Source: Kitasatospora azatica KCTC 9699 (GTDB lineage: Bacteria > Actinomycetota > Actinomycetes > Streptomycetales > Streptomycetaceae). Taken from it: a stretch of DNA of 64,000 nucleotides. Position 1 is the stretch's first letter, and every line of letters starts with the position of its first letter. Made by a program: the position numbers and the translations under genes. The notes under the pieces are model-generated. The model made no database searches, was not told the origin of the DNA, and saw nothing but the letters and a program-made list of their open reading frames with translations. This document shows, one piece after another, positions 57,196 to 64,000 of the stretch. The stretch is taken from NCBI RefSeq assembly GCF_000744785.1, contig NZ_JQMO01000003.1, positions 2,666,001 through 2,730,000 on the forward strand, in the 5' to 3' direction.

Positions 57196-57990
57196 CTAGC
57201 GCAGCGGGCCCTCCGGCGGTCGCTGACGCGGCATGGTCGGCCTGGTCCCGGGCGGCGGCAGCACCCGCACGTGGGCCGGCGTCCCGCCCTCCGGGCGGGT
57301 GCCCCAGCTGCCGGGGGCCTGGGTGGGCAACTGGGTCATCCGGGCGCGGAACTCGAGCATCCACTCGGAGGTCTCGCTGCGGACCAGCTCCGAGATGTCC
57401 TCGCAGAACCGGCGGAGCACCCCGAGGCAGCGCTCGGCGGCCTCACCCGCGGTGCCCTCGGTGGGGCCGAGCACCTCGCGCACGCACTCCGAGGCCCAGT
57501 CGAACTGGAACGCCTCCAGCCGCCGCTGCAGCGCCTGCCCGGTGCTCACGTCCCGCATCCAGCCGGAGCTGAGCCCGAACGCCCGGTCCGTCGCCAGGCA
57601 GCCGGCGGCCAGCGCCAGCGCGACGTACCCCCAGGCGCTGGCGTGCGCCCAGCGACCGGTCAGCTGGACCAGCGGCAGGGTCACCCCCGCCACCCCGAGG
57701 CCGGCGGCGCCGACCCGCAGCAGCCGCGCCCAGCGGCGTTTCCAGAGCCGGTCCCGGCGGTACCACTCGATCGCCTCGACGGCCCGCTCCTCGGACCACC
57801 GGTACAGCTCCTCGAGCCGCTCGGCCGGCTCCCCCCAGTCCCCGAGTGGGAACTGGCGGGCGCTCAGATCGGCGCGGCGGCGGGTGGCGGCCCGGTCCCG
57901 GCCGGCGCCGGCCGCCGCGGTGGGCTGGTCCTCCTCGCCGACGTCCTTGCCCCAGGGACTCTCCTCGGGCTGCATTTCGGGCTGGCTCAC
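57196..57990 (-). CDS. SLATT-domain two-span membrane protein
   Basis: 264 residues. A charged N-terminus (1-55) precedes RLEELYRWSEERAVEAIEWY, RRDRLWKRRWARLLRVGAAG, the first span (GLGVAGVTLPLVQLTG) and the second (AWGYVALALAAGCLATDRAF), then a cytosolic helical region (LQRRLEAFQFDWASECVREV) and a Pro-rich end. SLATT proteins are predicted membrane effectors of SMODS/SLOG conflict systems; this copy has no nucleotidyltransferase or SLOG gene beside it and sits in a conserved purine locus, so a housekeeping role is possible. GTG start with GGGAG. Confidence 0.8.
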   Translation of the reverse strand: MSQPEMQPEESPWGKDVGEEDQPTAAAGAGRDRAATRRRADLSARQFPLGDWGEPAERLEELYRWSEERAVEAIEWYRRDRLWKRRWARLLRVGAAGLGVAGVTLPLVQLTGRWAHASAWGYVALALAAGCLATDRAFGLSSGWMRDVSTGQALQRRLEAFQFDWASECVREVLGPTEGTAGEAAERCLGVLRRFCEDISELVRSETSEWMLEFRARMTQLPTQAPGSWGTRPEGGTPAHVRVLPPPGTRPTMPRQRPPEGPLR

Positions 57991-58053
57991 CTGTGGGGCT
58001 CCCTTGACGGGCCTGACTGATCGGACAGGCCTGACTGCTGCGCTGGCTTGCTG

Positions 58054-58124
58054 TGGGGCACTACTGGGGGCACTGCTGGGGGCACTGCTGGGTCTGGGGG
58101 CATTGCTGGGTATCGCGGCACTGC
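58054..58124. repeat. Degenerate 12-18-bp tandem repeats upstream of the SLATT gene
   Basis: Units tgggggcactgc at 58065-58076 and 58077-58088, a partial copy before them, and two longer ones (58089-58106, 58107-58124). They are in the 413-bp gene-free gap 57991-58403, which also contains the purD promoter. Confidence 0.75.
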
Positions 58125-58389
58125 TGGGTATCCAACAGCACTTCTTACCGCCAAATGGCTGACCGTGTGGATGCTTCCGCAGTGATCGTTACCCGAAAAA
58201 GCGTCAGGAACCCGTGGTGACGGGGTTGCGGAAGTCGGAGGGATTTCACTCTTCCGAGCGAGTCCACCGCGTGCCGCGAACCTGACCCCGGTCCACGGCT
58301 TGGCCGAACCCACAGTCGGCACCCCCTCCCGGCTGCTGATCCATGGAGGTTCCCACATCCCGGTGGGCGGGCGGGAACCGGCCACCGAC

Positions 58390-58395
58390 TACCCT
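58390..58395 (+). promoter_or_regulatory. -10 element of purD (leaderless-type)
   Basis: TACCCT ends 8 nt before the GTG at 58404. No ribosome site. Confidence 0.6.
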
Positions 58396-58403
58396 TGCCA
58401 ACC

Positions 58404-59657
58404 GTGAAGGTCCTCGTCATCGGCGGCGGCGCCCGCGAACACGCCCTGTGCCGCTCCCTGTCCCAAGATCCCGCCGTCTCCGAGCTGCACTGTGCCCCGG
58501 GCAACGCCGGGATCGGGCGGGTCGCGACGGTCCATCCGGTCGACCAGCTGGACGGTGCGGCCGTGACCGCGCTGGCCCAGCGGCTGGCCGCCGACCTGGT
58601 CGTGGTCGGCCCGGAGGCCCCGCTGGTGGCCGGCGTCGCCGATCCGCTGCGCGCGGCCGGCATCCCGGTCTTCGGCCCGTCCGCAGAGGCCGCCCAGCTC
58701 GAGGGCTCCAAGGCCTTCGCCAAGGACGTGATGGCCGGCGCCGGCGTGCCGACCGCCCGCTCCTACCTCTGCACCACCCCGGCCGAGGCCGCCGAGGCGC
58801 TGGACGCCTTCGGCGCCCCGTACGTGGTCAAGGACGACGGCCTGGCCGCCGGCAAGGGCGTGGTGGTCACCGCCGACCGCACCGCCGCGCTGGCCCACGC
58901 CGCCTCCTGCGAGCGGGTGGTGATCGAGGAGTACCTGGACGGCCCGGAGGTCTCGCTCTTCGCGATCACCGACGGCACCACGGTGCTTCCGCTGCAGCCC
59001 GCGCAGGACTTCAAGCGCGCCCTCGACGGCGACGCCGGACCGAACACCGGCGGCATGGGCGCCTACTCGCCGCTGCCCTGGGCCCCCGCCGGCCTGGTCG
59101 AGGAGGTGCTGGAGACCGTCCTGCAGCCGACCGTGGACGAGCTGCGCCGCCGCGGCACCCCGTTCTCCGGCCTGCTCTACGCGGGCCTGGCGCTCACCTC
59201 GCGCGGCACCCGGGTGATCGAGTTCAACGCGCGCTTCGGCGACCCGGAGACCCAGGTGGTGCTGGCCCGGCTGCGCACCCCGCTGGCGGGCGTGCTGCTG
59301 GCCGCGGCCAACGGCACGCTGGCCGACCTGGAGCCGCTGCGCTGGGACGAGGGGGCGGCGGTCACCGTGGTCATCGCCGCCGAGGGCTACCCGGCCGCGC
59401 CGCGCTCCGGCGACGTGATCGAGGGCCTGGAGAAGGCCGAGGCCGCCGACGGCACGGTCTGGGTGCTGCACGCGGGCACCGAGCAGGACGGCGAAGGCCG
59501 GGTGCTCAGTGCCGGCGGCCGGGTGCTCTCGGTCACCGCCACCGGCGCCGACCTGGCCCAGGCCCGCGAGCGGGCCTACACGGGCGTGGCCGAGATCCGG
59601 CTGGACGGTTCGCAGCACCGCACCGACATCGCGCTGAAGGCGGCACTCGACAGCTGA
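58404..59657 (+). CDS. purD: Phosphoribosylamine-glycine ligase (GAR synthetase)
   Basis: 417 residues. ATP-grasp enzyme joining phosphoribosylamine and glycine in purine synthesis. It shows VLVIGGGAREHALCRSLSQD at the N-terminus, VGPEAPLVAGVADPLRAAG, GSKAFAKDVMAGAGVPTARS, PYVVKDDGLAAGKGVVVT (ATP-binding) and NTGGMGAYSPLPWAPAGLVE, then RVIEFNARFGDPETQVVLAR. I chose the GTG at 58404 because of the -10 box; a start nine bases earlier is possible. purC follows 3.8 kb downstream with two unrelated genes between them. Confidence 0.96.
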   Translation: MKVLVIGGGAREHALCRSLSQDPAVSELHCAPGNAGIGRVATVHPVDQLDGAAVTALAQRLAADLVVVGPEAPLVAGVADPLRAAGIPVFGPSAEAAQLEGSKAFAKDVMAGAGVPTARSYLCTTPAEAAEALDAFGAPYVVKDDGLAAGKGVVVTADRTAALAHAASCERVVIEEYLDGPEVSLFAITDGTTVLPLQPAQDFKRALDGDAGPNTGGMGAYSPLPWAPAGLVEEVLETVLQPTVDELRRRGTPFSGLLYAGLALTSRGTRVIEFNARFGDPETQVVLARLRTPLAGVLLAAANGTLADLEPLRWDEGAAVTVVIAAEGYPAAPRSGDVIEGLEKAEAADGTVWVLHAGTEQDGEGRVLSAGGRVLSVTATGADLAQARERAYTGVAEIRLDGSQHRTDIALKAALDS

Positions 59658-59695
59658 GCGCGGAGCCGAACTCGACGGCTGAACTCGAGAAGTAC

Positions 59696-59739
59696 GAAGG
59701 GCGCTGGGTCCGGTCATCCCACCGGACGCAGCGCCCTTC
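59696..59739. terminator. Terminator after purD
   Basis: 19-base arms (59696-59714 with 59721-59739) with one G/G mismatch and a 6-nt loop, then cctcgttc. Confidence 0.8.
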
Positions 59740-60154
59740 CTCGTTCGCCGGAATCCGCGCAGCAGTTCGGATCCTCGGTTCACCTTTGCGAACGGCCGGG
59801 CGATTCCAGCCCTTCGAGTGAATGCCGGGTCATCCGGCTGACGGCGGTCGCCTCCCGGCCGTAGGGTGCGCTGAATCGCGGGGCCGTCAGGGCGGCGCCG
59901 CGGTCGCCGCCGGGTGCGCCTGCCCGTGTGGGGGGAAGCTGCAAGGTGTCACCGGGACGAGTGGAAACCAGCCTGAGCTGGAACACCCGTCGACCCGCGT
60001 GCGTCACACCAGTCAGCGAGGAACGCTCCCCAGGAAGCACCGCAGCACCGGCTCTGCAGCACGACGCACCGCAGCAAGACGTACAACACGACGCACCAGC
60101 TCAGCTCACGGCAAGCTCCGACTCCGAAGGACTCCGAAGGGGGTGCAGCACCGG
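59740..60154. other. 415-bp stretch without a convincing gene
   Basis: Holds the presumed promoter of the next gene. Two short direct repeats are visible: GACTCCGAAG twice (around 60119-60140) and an ACGACGCACC pair (around 60062-60100). The open frame that runs through it is an upstream extension of the M48-like gene without a ribosome site. Confidence 0.5.
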
Positions 60155-61681
60155 ATGGCCGCTCTCGACGCCGCACGCGCACGGGCTCGCGCCGTGCTGC
60201 GGATCCGAAGCCTGGCCCGGGCGGCAGCGGTGCTGCCGGCCGCCGCCGCGGTGGTGCTGCTGGCCGGCCGTTTCACCGGCCGGATCGGCGCCCCCGGCTC
60301 CGCCGACGCGGCCGGCTGGGACGCCGTCCGCTGGACGGTCTGCGCGATCGCCGTGCTGGTCGGCGCGGTCGCGCTGGCCGCGATCCGGCGGCACGCCCAC
60401 GCGGTGCCGCCGAGCACCCCGGCGATCACCGTCCAAGCCGCCCAGGCACCCGAACTGCACCAGCTGATCCGGGAGCTGGCCGACCGGCTCGGGGTGCCCG
60501 CCCCGACCGCCATCGCACTCACCCCGGACTGCGACAGCTGGCTGGAGGAGCCGCCCACGCCCCGGCCCTCGCCGGCGGCCGAGCTGCGCGGCCTGCTGCG
60601 CCCGGCCGCCGTGCCCCCCGCACCCGCCCTGGTGGTCGGCTCGCCCTTCCTCTGGTGGATGCGGGCCGACGAGCTGCGCGCCCTGCTGGCCCCGGTGGTG
60701 GCCGGTACGGCCGCCGCCGCCGATCCGGAGATCGCCGCCGCCCGCCGCTTCGTCCGCAGTCTGGACGCCGCGCTCGGCGTTGGTCGTCGCTCGCTGCCGA
60801 CCCGGCTGCTGGACCGGATCACCCGCGCCCTGCTGCGGGCCTGCCGCGAGCACGTGGCCGAGCTGGAGCGGGCCGCCGCGGCCGCCGCCTCCGAGCAGGC
60901 CAAGGCGGTCGACTACGGGCTGCGGATCGCCGCCCAGGGCCAGGTGGGTCTGGCCTACGCGGGCTGGGACCGGCTGCTCACCCGGGTGGCGCTGCCGGCC
61001 TGGCGGCTGGGCCGCTGCCCGGCCCAGCTGAACGCCGGCGTGGTCGCGGCCCTCACCGAGCTGTCCCGCCGCGACCGGTTGGCCGAGGGCTACGAGAGCC
61101 GGCTCGGTGACCGGCCCGCCTGCGACCTGCTGGAGGAGCCCGGCGCGATGGACGCGGCGGTCTCGCTGCTGGCCGCCGAGCTGTTCCACGGCCCGGTGCC
61201 CGGCGGGCAGGCCGAGCTGCTCTGGGAGGACTACCCCGACCAGGTGGTGGACCGCGGCTGGCGGCTGCAGGCGCTGGCGCTGCGCGAGGCGCTGGACGCG
61301 GTGCCCGCCGCCGGCGAGGCCCGCCCGGCGCCGACCCTGGCCCGACTGCTGGCCCGGCTGGACGCCGGCGGTGGTGACGAACTGGCCCGCGCGCTGGCGA
61401 GCTCGGCGCCGCCGGCCGTGCCGGGCGCCGCCGAGCGCGGAGGGCGCGAGCTGCTGGCCGACTGCGTCACGGCGATGGTCTGCTGCGCCGCCGTCGACAG
61501 CGCCGGCGGCCGGCCCGGTCTGGACTGGCTGGACGGTCCGGTGCTGCTGCTCGGCGGGGTCCGCCGGGGCGACCTGGCCGATCCGGTGGTGGAGGCCGTC
61601 GAGCAGGGTGACGCCGCCCCGCTGCGCAGCTGGCTGGAGGCCGCCGGGGTGCGGCTGGAGAAGCCGGTCCGGCTCGGCTGA
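60155..61681 (+). CDS. Membrane protein resembling M48 peptidases but lacking the zinc motif
   Basis: 508 residues from the ATG at 60155 (AAGGGGG about nine bases upstream). Two hydrophobic segments near the N-terminus (AVLPAAAAVVLLAGRFTG and WTVCAIAVLVGAVALAAI). ELHQLIRELADRLGVPAPTA looks like the helix that leads to the M48 catalytic region, and WWMRADELRALLAPVVAGT stands where M48 proteins have DELRAVLAHELGH. His and Glu of HExxH are absent. Two more amphipathic regions resemble the rest of the fold. A pseudo-peptidase is the best reading, moderate confidence; no other domain is recognised. It lies in the purD-purC interval. Confidence 0.7.
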   Translation: MAALDAARARARAVLRIRSLARAAAVLPAAAAVVLLAGRFTGRIGAPGSADAAGWDAVRWTVCAIAVLVGAVALAAIRRHAHAVPPSTPAITVQAAQAPELHQLIRELADRLGVPAPTAIALTPDCDSWLEEPPTPRPSPAAELRGLLRPAAVPPAPALVVGSPFLWWMRADELRALLAPVVAGTAAAADPEIAAARRFVRSLDAALGVGRRSLPTRLLDRITRALLRACREHVAELERAAAAAASEQAKAVDYGLRIAAQGQVGLAYAGWDRLLTRVALPAWRLGRCPAQLNAGVVAALTELSRRDRLAEGYESRLGDRPACDLLEEPGAMDAAVSLLAAELFHGPVPGGQAELLWEDYPDQVVDRGWRLQALALREALDAVPAAGEARPAPTLARLLARLDAGGGDELARALASSAPPAVPGAAERGGRELLADCVTAMVCCAAVDSAGGRPGLDWLDGPVLLLGGVRRGDLADPVVEAVEQGDAAPLRSWLEAAGVRLEKPVRLG

Positions 61682-61826
61682 CCGGCCGTCAGCTCGCGCC
61701 TGGCCGGGATCCGTTGCCACCAGTTGCTAACTTGGGGTGACGCGGCACCAGCACTCTGTGGTCTGCTGGACCACACGCATATTTCCCGGGCACGTGCCAC
61801 GGGGCAGCGCATCGCGGGAGGGGCGC

Positions 61827-63368
61827 GTGGACAAGGAGTCGTCGGGTCGCAGATGGGAGTCCGGGACGCTCGCGCACGGCGTCTCCGACCCGTTCGGCCA
61901 AGGGCCGCTGCCCTGGTTGCGCAGTCCCGACCAGTACCTCGCCGGCACCGAGGGCTCCATCCCCTGGTACGTCAGCACCGACGCCCCCGGCCAGCAGCCG
62001 CTGCCGGCCGCCCCGCCCGCGCCGCTGGTCGGCACCCCGCGCAACGCCGACGACGTGGTCCAGCAGATCAAGGGCTTCGCCTCGGCCGGCGTGGTGCACC
62101 CCGGCGGCTCGGTCGACCTGCGGGTCACCGTGCAGCCGCCGCGCGACTTCCTGGTCGACGTCTACCGGATCGGCCACTACGCCGGCGCCGGCGCCCAGCA
62201 CATGACGGCCAGTCCGCTGATCCCCGGGCTGCGCCAGCCGGCGCCGTTGGTGGTCGGACGAACCGTCAGCTGCCACCACTGGTGGCACTCCTGGCGGCTG
62301 CAGATCCCGTTGCACTGGCATCCCGGCGCCTACGTCGCGGTGCTCACCACCGCCGACCAGCGGCACCGCAGCCACATCCCGTTCACCGTGCGCGACCGGC
62401 TCGGCGCCGGGCCGGCCACCGAACTGCTGCTGGTCCTACCGGACATCACCTGGCAGGCGTACAACCTGTTCCCGGAGGACGGGCACACCGGGGCCAGCCT
62501 CTACCACGCCTGGGACGAGCGGGGCGGGCTGCTCGGCGAGCAGCAGGCCGCGGTCACCGTCTCCTTCGACCGCCCGCACGCCGGCGCGGGACTGCCGCTG
62601 CACGTCGGGCACGCCTACGACTTCATCCGCTGGGCGGAGCGGTACGGCTACGGCCTGGCCTACGCCACCGCCTCCGACCTGCACGCCGGCCTGGTCGAGC
62701 CGTCCCGGCACCGGGCGTTGATCTTCCCCGGGCACGACGAGTACTGGTCCGAGCCGATGCGCCGGGCCGTCGAGCGGGCCCGGGACGGCGGCACCTCGCT
62801 GCTCTTCCTCTCCGCCAACACCATGTACTGGCGGGTCGACCTGACCGCCGGTGCCTCCGGTGAACCCAACCGGCTGCTCAACTGCCGCAAGCGCCAGCGG
62901 GTGCCACCGGGCGCCCCGGCGGCCGGACTGGCGGGGGCGGCCAGCGCCCTGTGGCGGGACGCGGGCGAGCCCGAGCAGCACCTGTTGGGCGTCCAGTACG
63001 CGGGGCGGGTGGCCCAGCCGGTCCCGCTGCTGGCGGGCAACACCTGGCACTGGCTCTGGGCCGGCACCGGCCTGCGCGACGGCGACCAGGTGGCCAACCT
63101 GGTCGCGGGGGAGGCCGACCGGTACTTCCCCAAGGTGGCGCTGCCCGTGCACACCGAGCGGACCCTGCTCGCCCACTCGCCCTACCAGGACGAGCAGGGC
63201 CGCCCCCGGCACCAGGAGACCTCGCTCTACCGGGCGCCGAGCGGCGCATACGTCTTCGCCGCCGGCACCTTCGCCTGGTCACCGGCCCTGGACCGCCCCG
63301 GCCACACCGACGAACGGATCCAGCGGGCCACCGCCAATCTGCTGGACCGGGTCTGCAAGGGCGCCTAG
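61827..63368 (+). CDS. N,N-dimethylformamidase beta-subunit-like protein
   Basis: 513 residues from the GTG at 61827, five bases after GGGAGG. Features of the family: AGTEGSIPWYVSTDAPGQQP, VDLRVTVQPPRDFLVDVYRI, GHYAGAGAQHM, LLVLPDITWQAYNLFPEDGH, RALIFPGHDEYWSEPMRRAV and SLLFLSANTMYWRVDL. In dimethylformamidase the large subunit holds iron; here the domain is in a stand-alone soluble protein without the small subunit gene. No signal peptide is clear. The substrate is unknown. It is conserved upstream of purC in streptomycetes as far as I recall. Confidence 0.85.
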   Translation: MDKESSGRRWESGTLAHGVSDPFGQGPLPWLRSPDQYLAGTEGSIPWYVSTDAPGQQPLPAAPPAPLVGTPRNADDVVQQIKGFASAGVVHPGGSVDLRVTVQPPRDFLVDVYRIGHYAGAGAQHMTASPLIPGLRQPAPLVVGRTVSCHHWWHSWRLQIPLHWHPGAYVAVLTTADQRHRSHIPFTVRDRLGAGPATELLLVLPDITWQAYNLFPEDGHTGASLYHAWDERGGLLGEQQAAVTVSFDRPHAGAGLPLHVGHAYDFIRWAERYGYGLAYATASDLHAGLVEPSRHRALIFPGHDEYWSEPMRRAVERARDGGTSLLFLSANTMYWRVDLTAGASGEPNRLLNCRKRQRVPPGAPAAGLAGAASALWRDAGEPEQHLLGVQYAGRVAQPVPLLAGNTWHWLWAGTGLRDGDQVANLVAGEADRYFPKVALPVHTERTLLAHSPYQDEQGRPRHQETSLYRAPSGAYVFAAGTFAWSPALDRPGHTDERIQRATANLLDRVCKGA

Positions 63369-63427
63369 GGGGCGCGTGAAAGGATCGGTGGGTCCAGCGA
63401 CCCCCACTCCTGAGGACTGAGACCACC

Positions 63428-64000
63428 TTGAGCGGATTTGTCACCAAGCCCGAGCCGGTCCAGGTGCCCGGCCTGGAACACCTGCACACCGGCAAGGTGC
63501 GCGAGCTGTACCGCGACCAAGCGGGTCGGCTGGTCATGGTGGCCAGCGACCGCACCTCGGCCTTCGACTGGGTGCTGCCCAGCGACATCCCCGACAAGGG
63601 CCGGATCCTCACCCAGCTGTCGCTCTGGTGGTTCGACCGGATCGCCGACCTGGTGCCCAACCACGTGATCTCCACCGAGCTCCCGGTCGGTGCCCCCGCC
63701 GACTGGGCCGGTCGCACCGTGGTCTGCGAGCCGCTGGAGATGTTCCCGGTCGAGTGCGTGGCCCGCGGCTACCTGACCGGTTCCGGCCTGGCCGAGTACC
63801 GCGAGTCCCGGACCGTCACCGGCATCGCGCTGCCCGAGGGCCTGGTGGACGGCTCCGAGCTGCCCGCGCCGATCTACACCCCCGCGCTCAAGGCCGAGGT
63901 CGGCGAGCACGACGAGAACGTCCCCTACGAGGAGACGGCCCGCCGGATCGGCGCCGACTGGGCCGCCGCGCTGCGGCAGACCACCCTCGCGGTCTACACC
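63428..64000 (+). CDS. purC: SAICAR synthase, N-terminal part (cut by the window end)
   Basis: 191 codons are present from a TTG at 63428, with GAGGAC about ten bases upstream. It begins with Ser-Gly-Phe-Val-Thr-Lys-Pro-Glu-Pro, as in streptomycete homologues, followed by HTGKVRELYRD, MVASDRTSAFDWVLPSDIPD, GRILTQLSLWWFDR and VECVARGYLTGSGLAEYRES. It makes SAICAR from CAIR and aspartate with ATP. The next steps and the C-terminus lie outside the window. The TTG start is rare in this genome. Confidence 0.95.
   Translation, partial: MSGFVTKPEPVQVPGLEHLHTGKVRELYRDQAGRLVMVASDRTSAFDWVLPSDIPDKGRILTQLSLWWFDRIADLVPNHVISTELPVGAPADWAGRTVVCEPLEMFPVECVARGYLTGSGLAEYRESRTVTGIALPEGLVDGSELPAPIYTPALKAEVGEHDENVPYEETARRIGADWAAALRQTTLAVYT

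Noticed and set aside
57987..58385. Minus-strand frame of 132 codons upstream of the SLATT gene
   Set aside because: It runs through tandem repeats and the purD promoter and has no ribosome site.
1..64000. Mobile elements, CRISPR arrays, tRNA and rRNA genes
   Set aside because: No transposase, integrase, spaced identical repeats or tRNA/rRNA-like segments were seen. The short tandem repeats found have no spacers.

Overview
The window is a stretch of very GC-rich chromosome from a streptomycete-type actinobacterium (Streptomyces, Kitasatospora or Streptacidiphilus). The protein content fits this: a SigM-type ECF sigma factor, inositol-phosphate synthase, FemX, a Bpa proteasome activator, a mycothiol-dependent enzyme, and MurJ next to a pseudokinase. 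Three ParB sites (parS, core GTTTCACGTGAAAC), dnaB, ssb and clustered DnaA boxes place it close to oriC. I see no rRNA or tRNA gene, insertion sequence, prophage, integrase or CRISPR array. This is core chromosome.

1-12.3 kb: a minus-strand run of DUF6049 protein, murJ, pseudokinase, sigM and a membrane anti-sigma factor. It is divergent from the CCA-adding enzyme, followed by a DNA-binding-like regulator and an MFS exporter. 12.3-21.9 kb: ino1, a PadR regulator, a bifunctional penicillin-binding protein with a structured leader, a GT87 mannosyltransferase, an alanine-racemase-like protein with FemX, and a small membrane protein. 22-27.5 kb: the rpsF-ssb-rpsR-rplI operon, a MATE exporter and dnaB.

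27.5-38.2 kb is small-molecule metabolism and stress: a DGPF protein with an ECF42 sigma factor, DUF1330, a HAD-methyltransferase fusion, a HxlR/azoreductase pair, an MBL hydrolase, a molybdenum-cofactor trio (mobA, DUF6457, moeA), a FolD/cyclohydrolase pair and a quinone oxidoreductase. 38.4-49.5 kb: a proline-rich surface protein, Bpa, two Ser/Thr kinases, an APH-type kinase, a NarL-type response regulator and the bkdABC 2-oxoacid dehydrogenase operon. 49.5-64 kb: a BenE transporter, an M64 peptidase, MFS, a mycothiol-dependent isomerase-like enzyme, a nitrilase-family hydrolase, a GntR regulator, a SLATT protein, purD, a degenerate M48-like protein, a dimethylformamidase-like protein and the start of purC.

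The most interesting points are: parS sites built into sigM and into a 42-bp palindrome; two DnaA-box groups, one upstream of dnaB and one inside a regulator gene; a FolD that has lost its cyclohydrolase lysine and is translationally coupled to an FchA-type cyclohydrolase; a HAD-methyltransferase fusion; a pseudokinase that corresponds to the C-terminal half of mycobacterial MviN; a structured leader before the penicillin-binding protein; and a recurrent leaderless promoter layout (TANNNT 6 or 8 nt before the start codon). No completely new multi-gene system is obvious.
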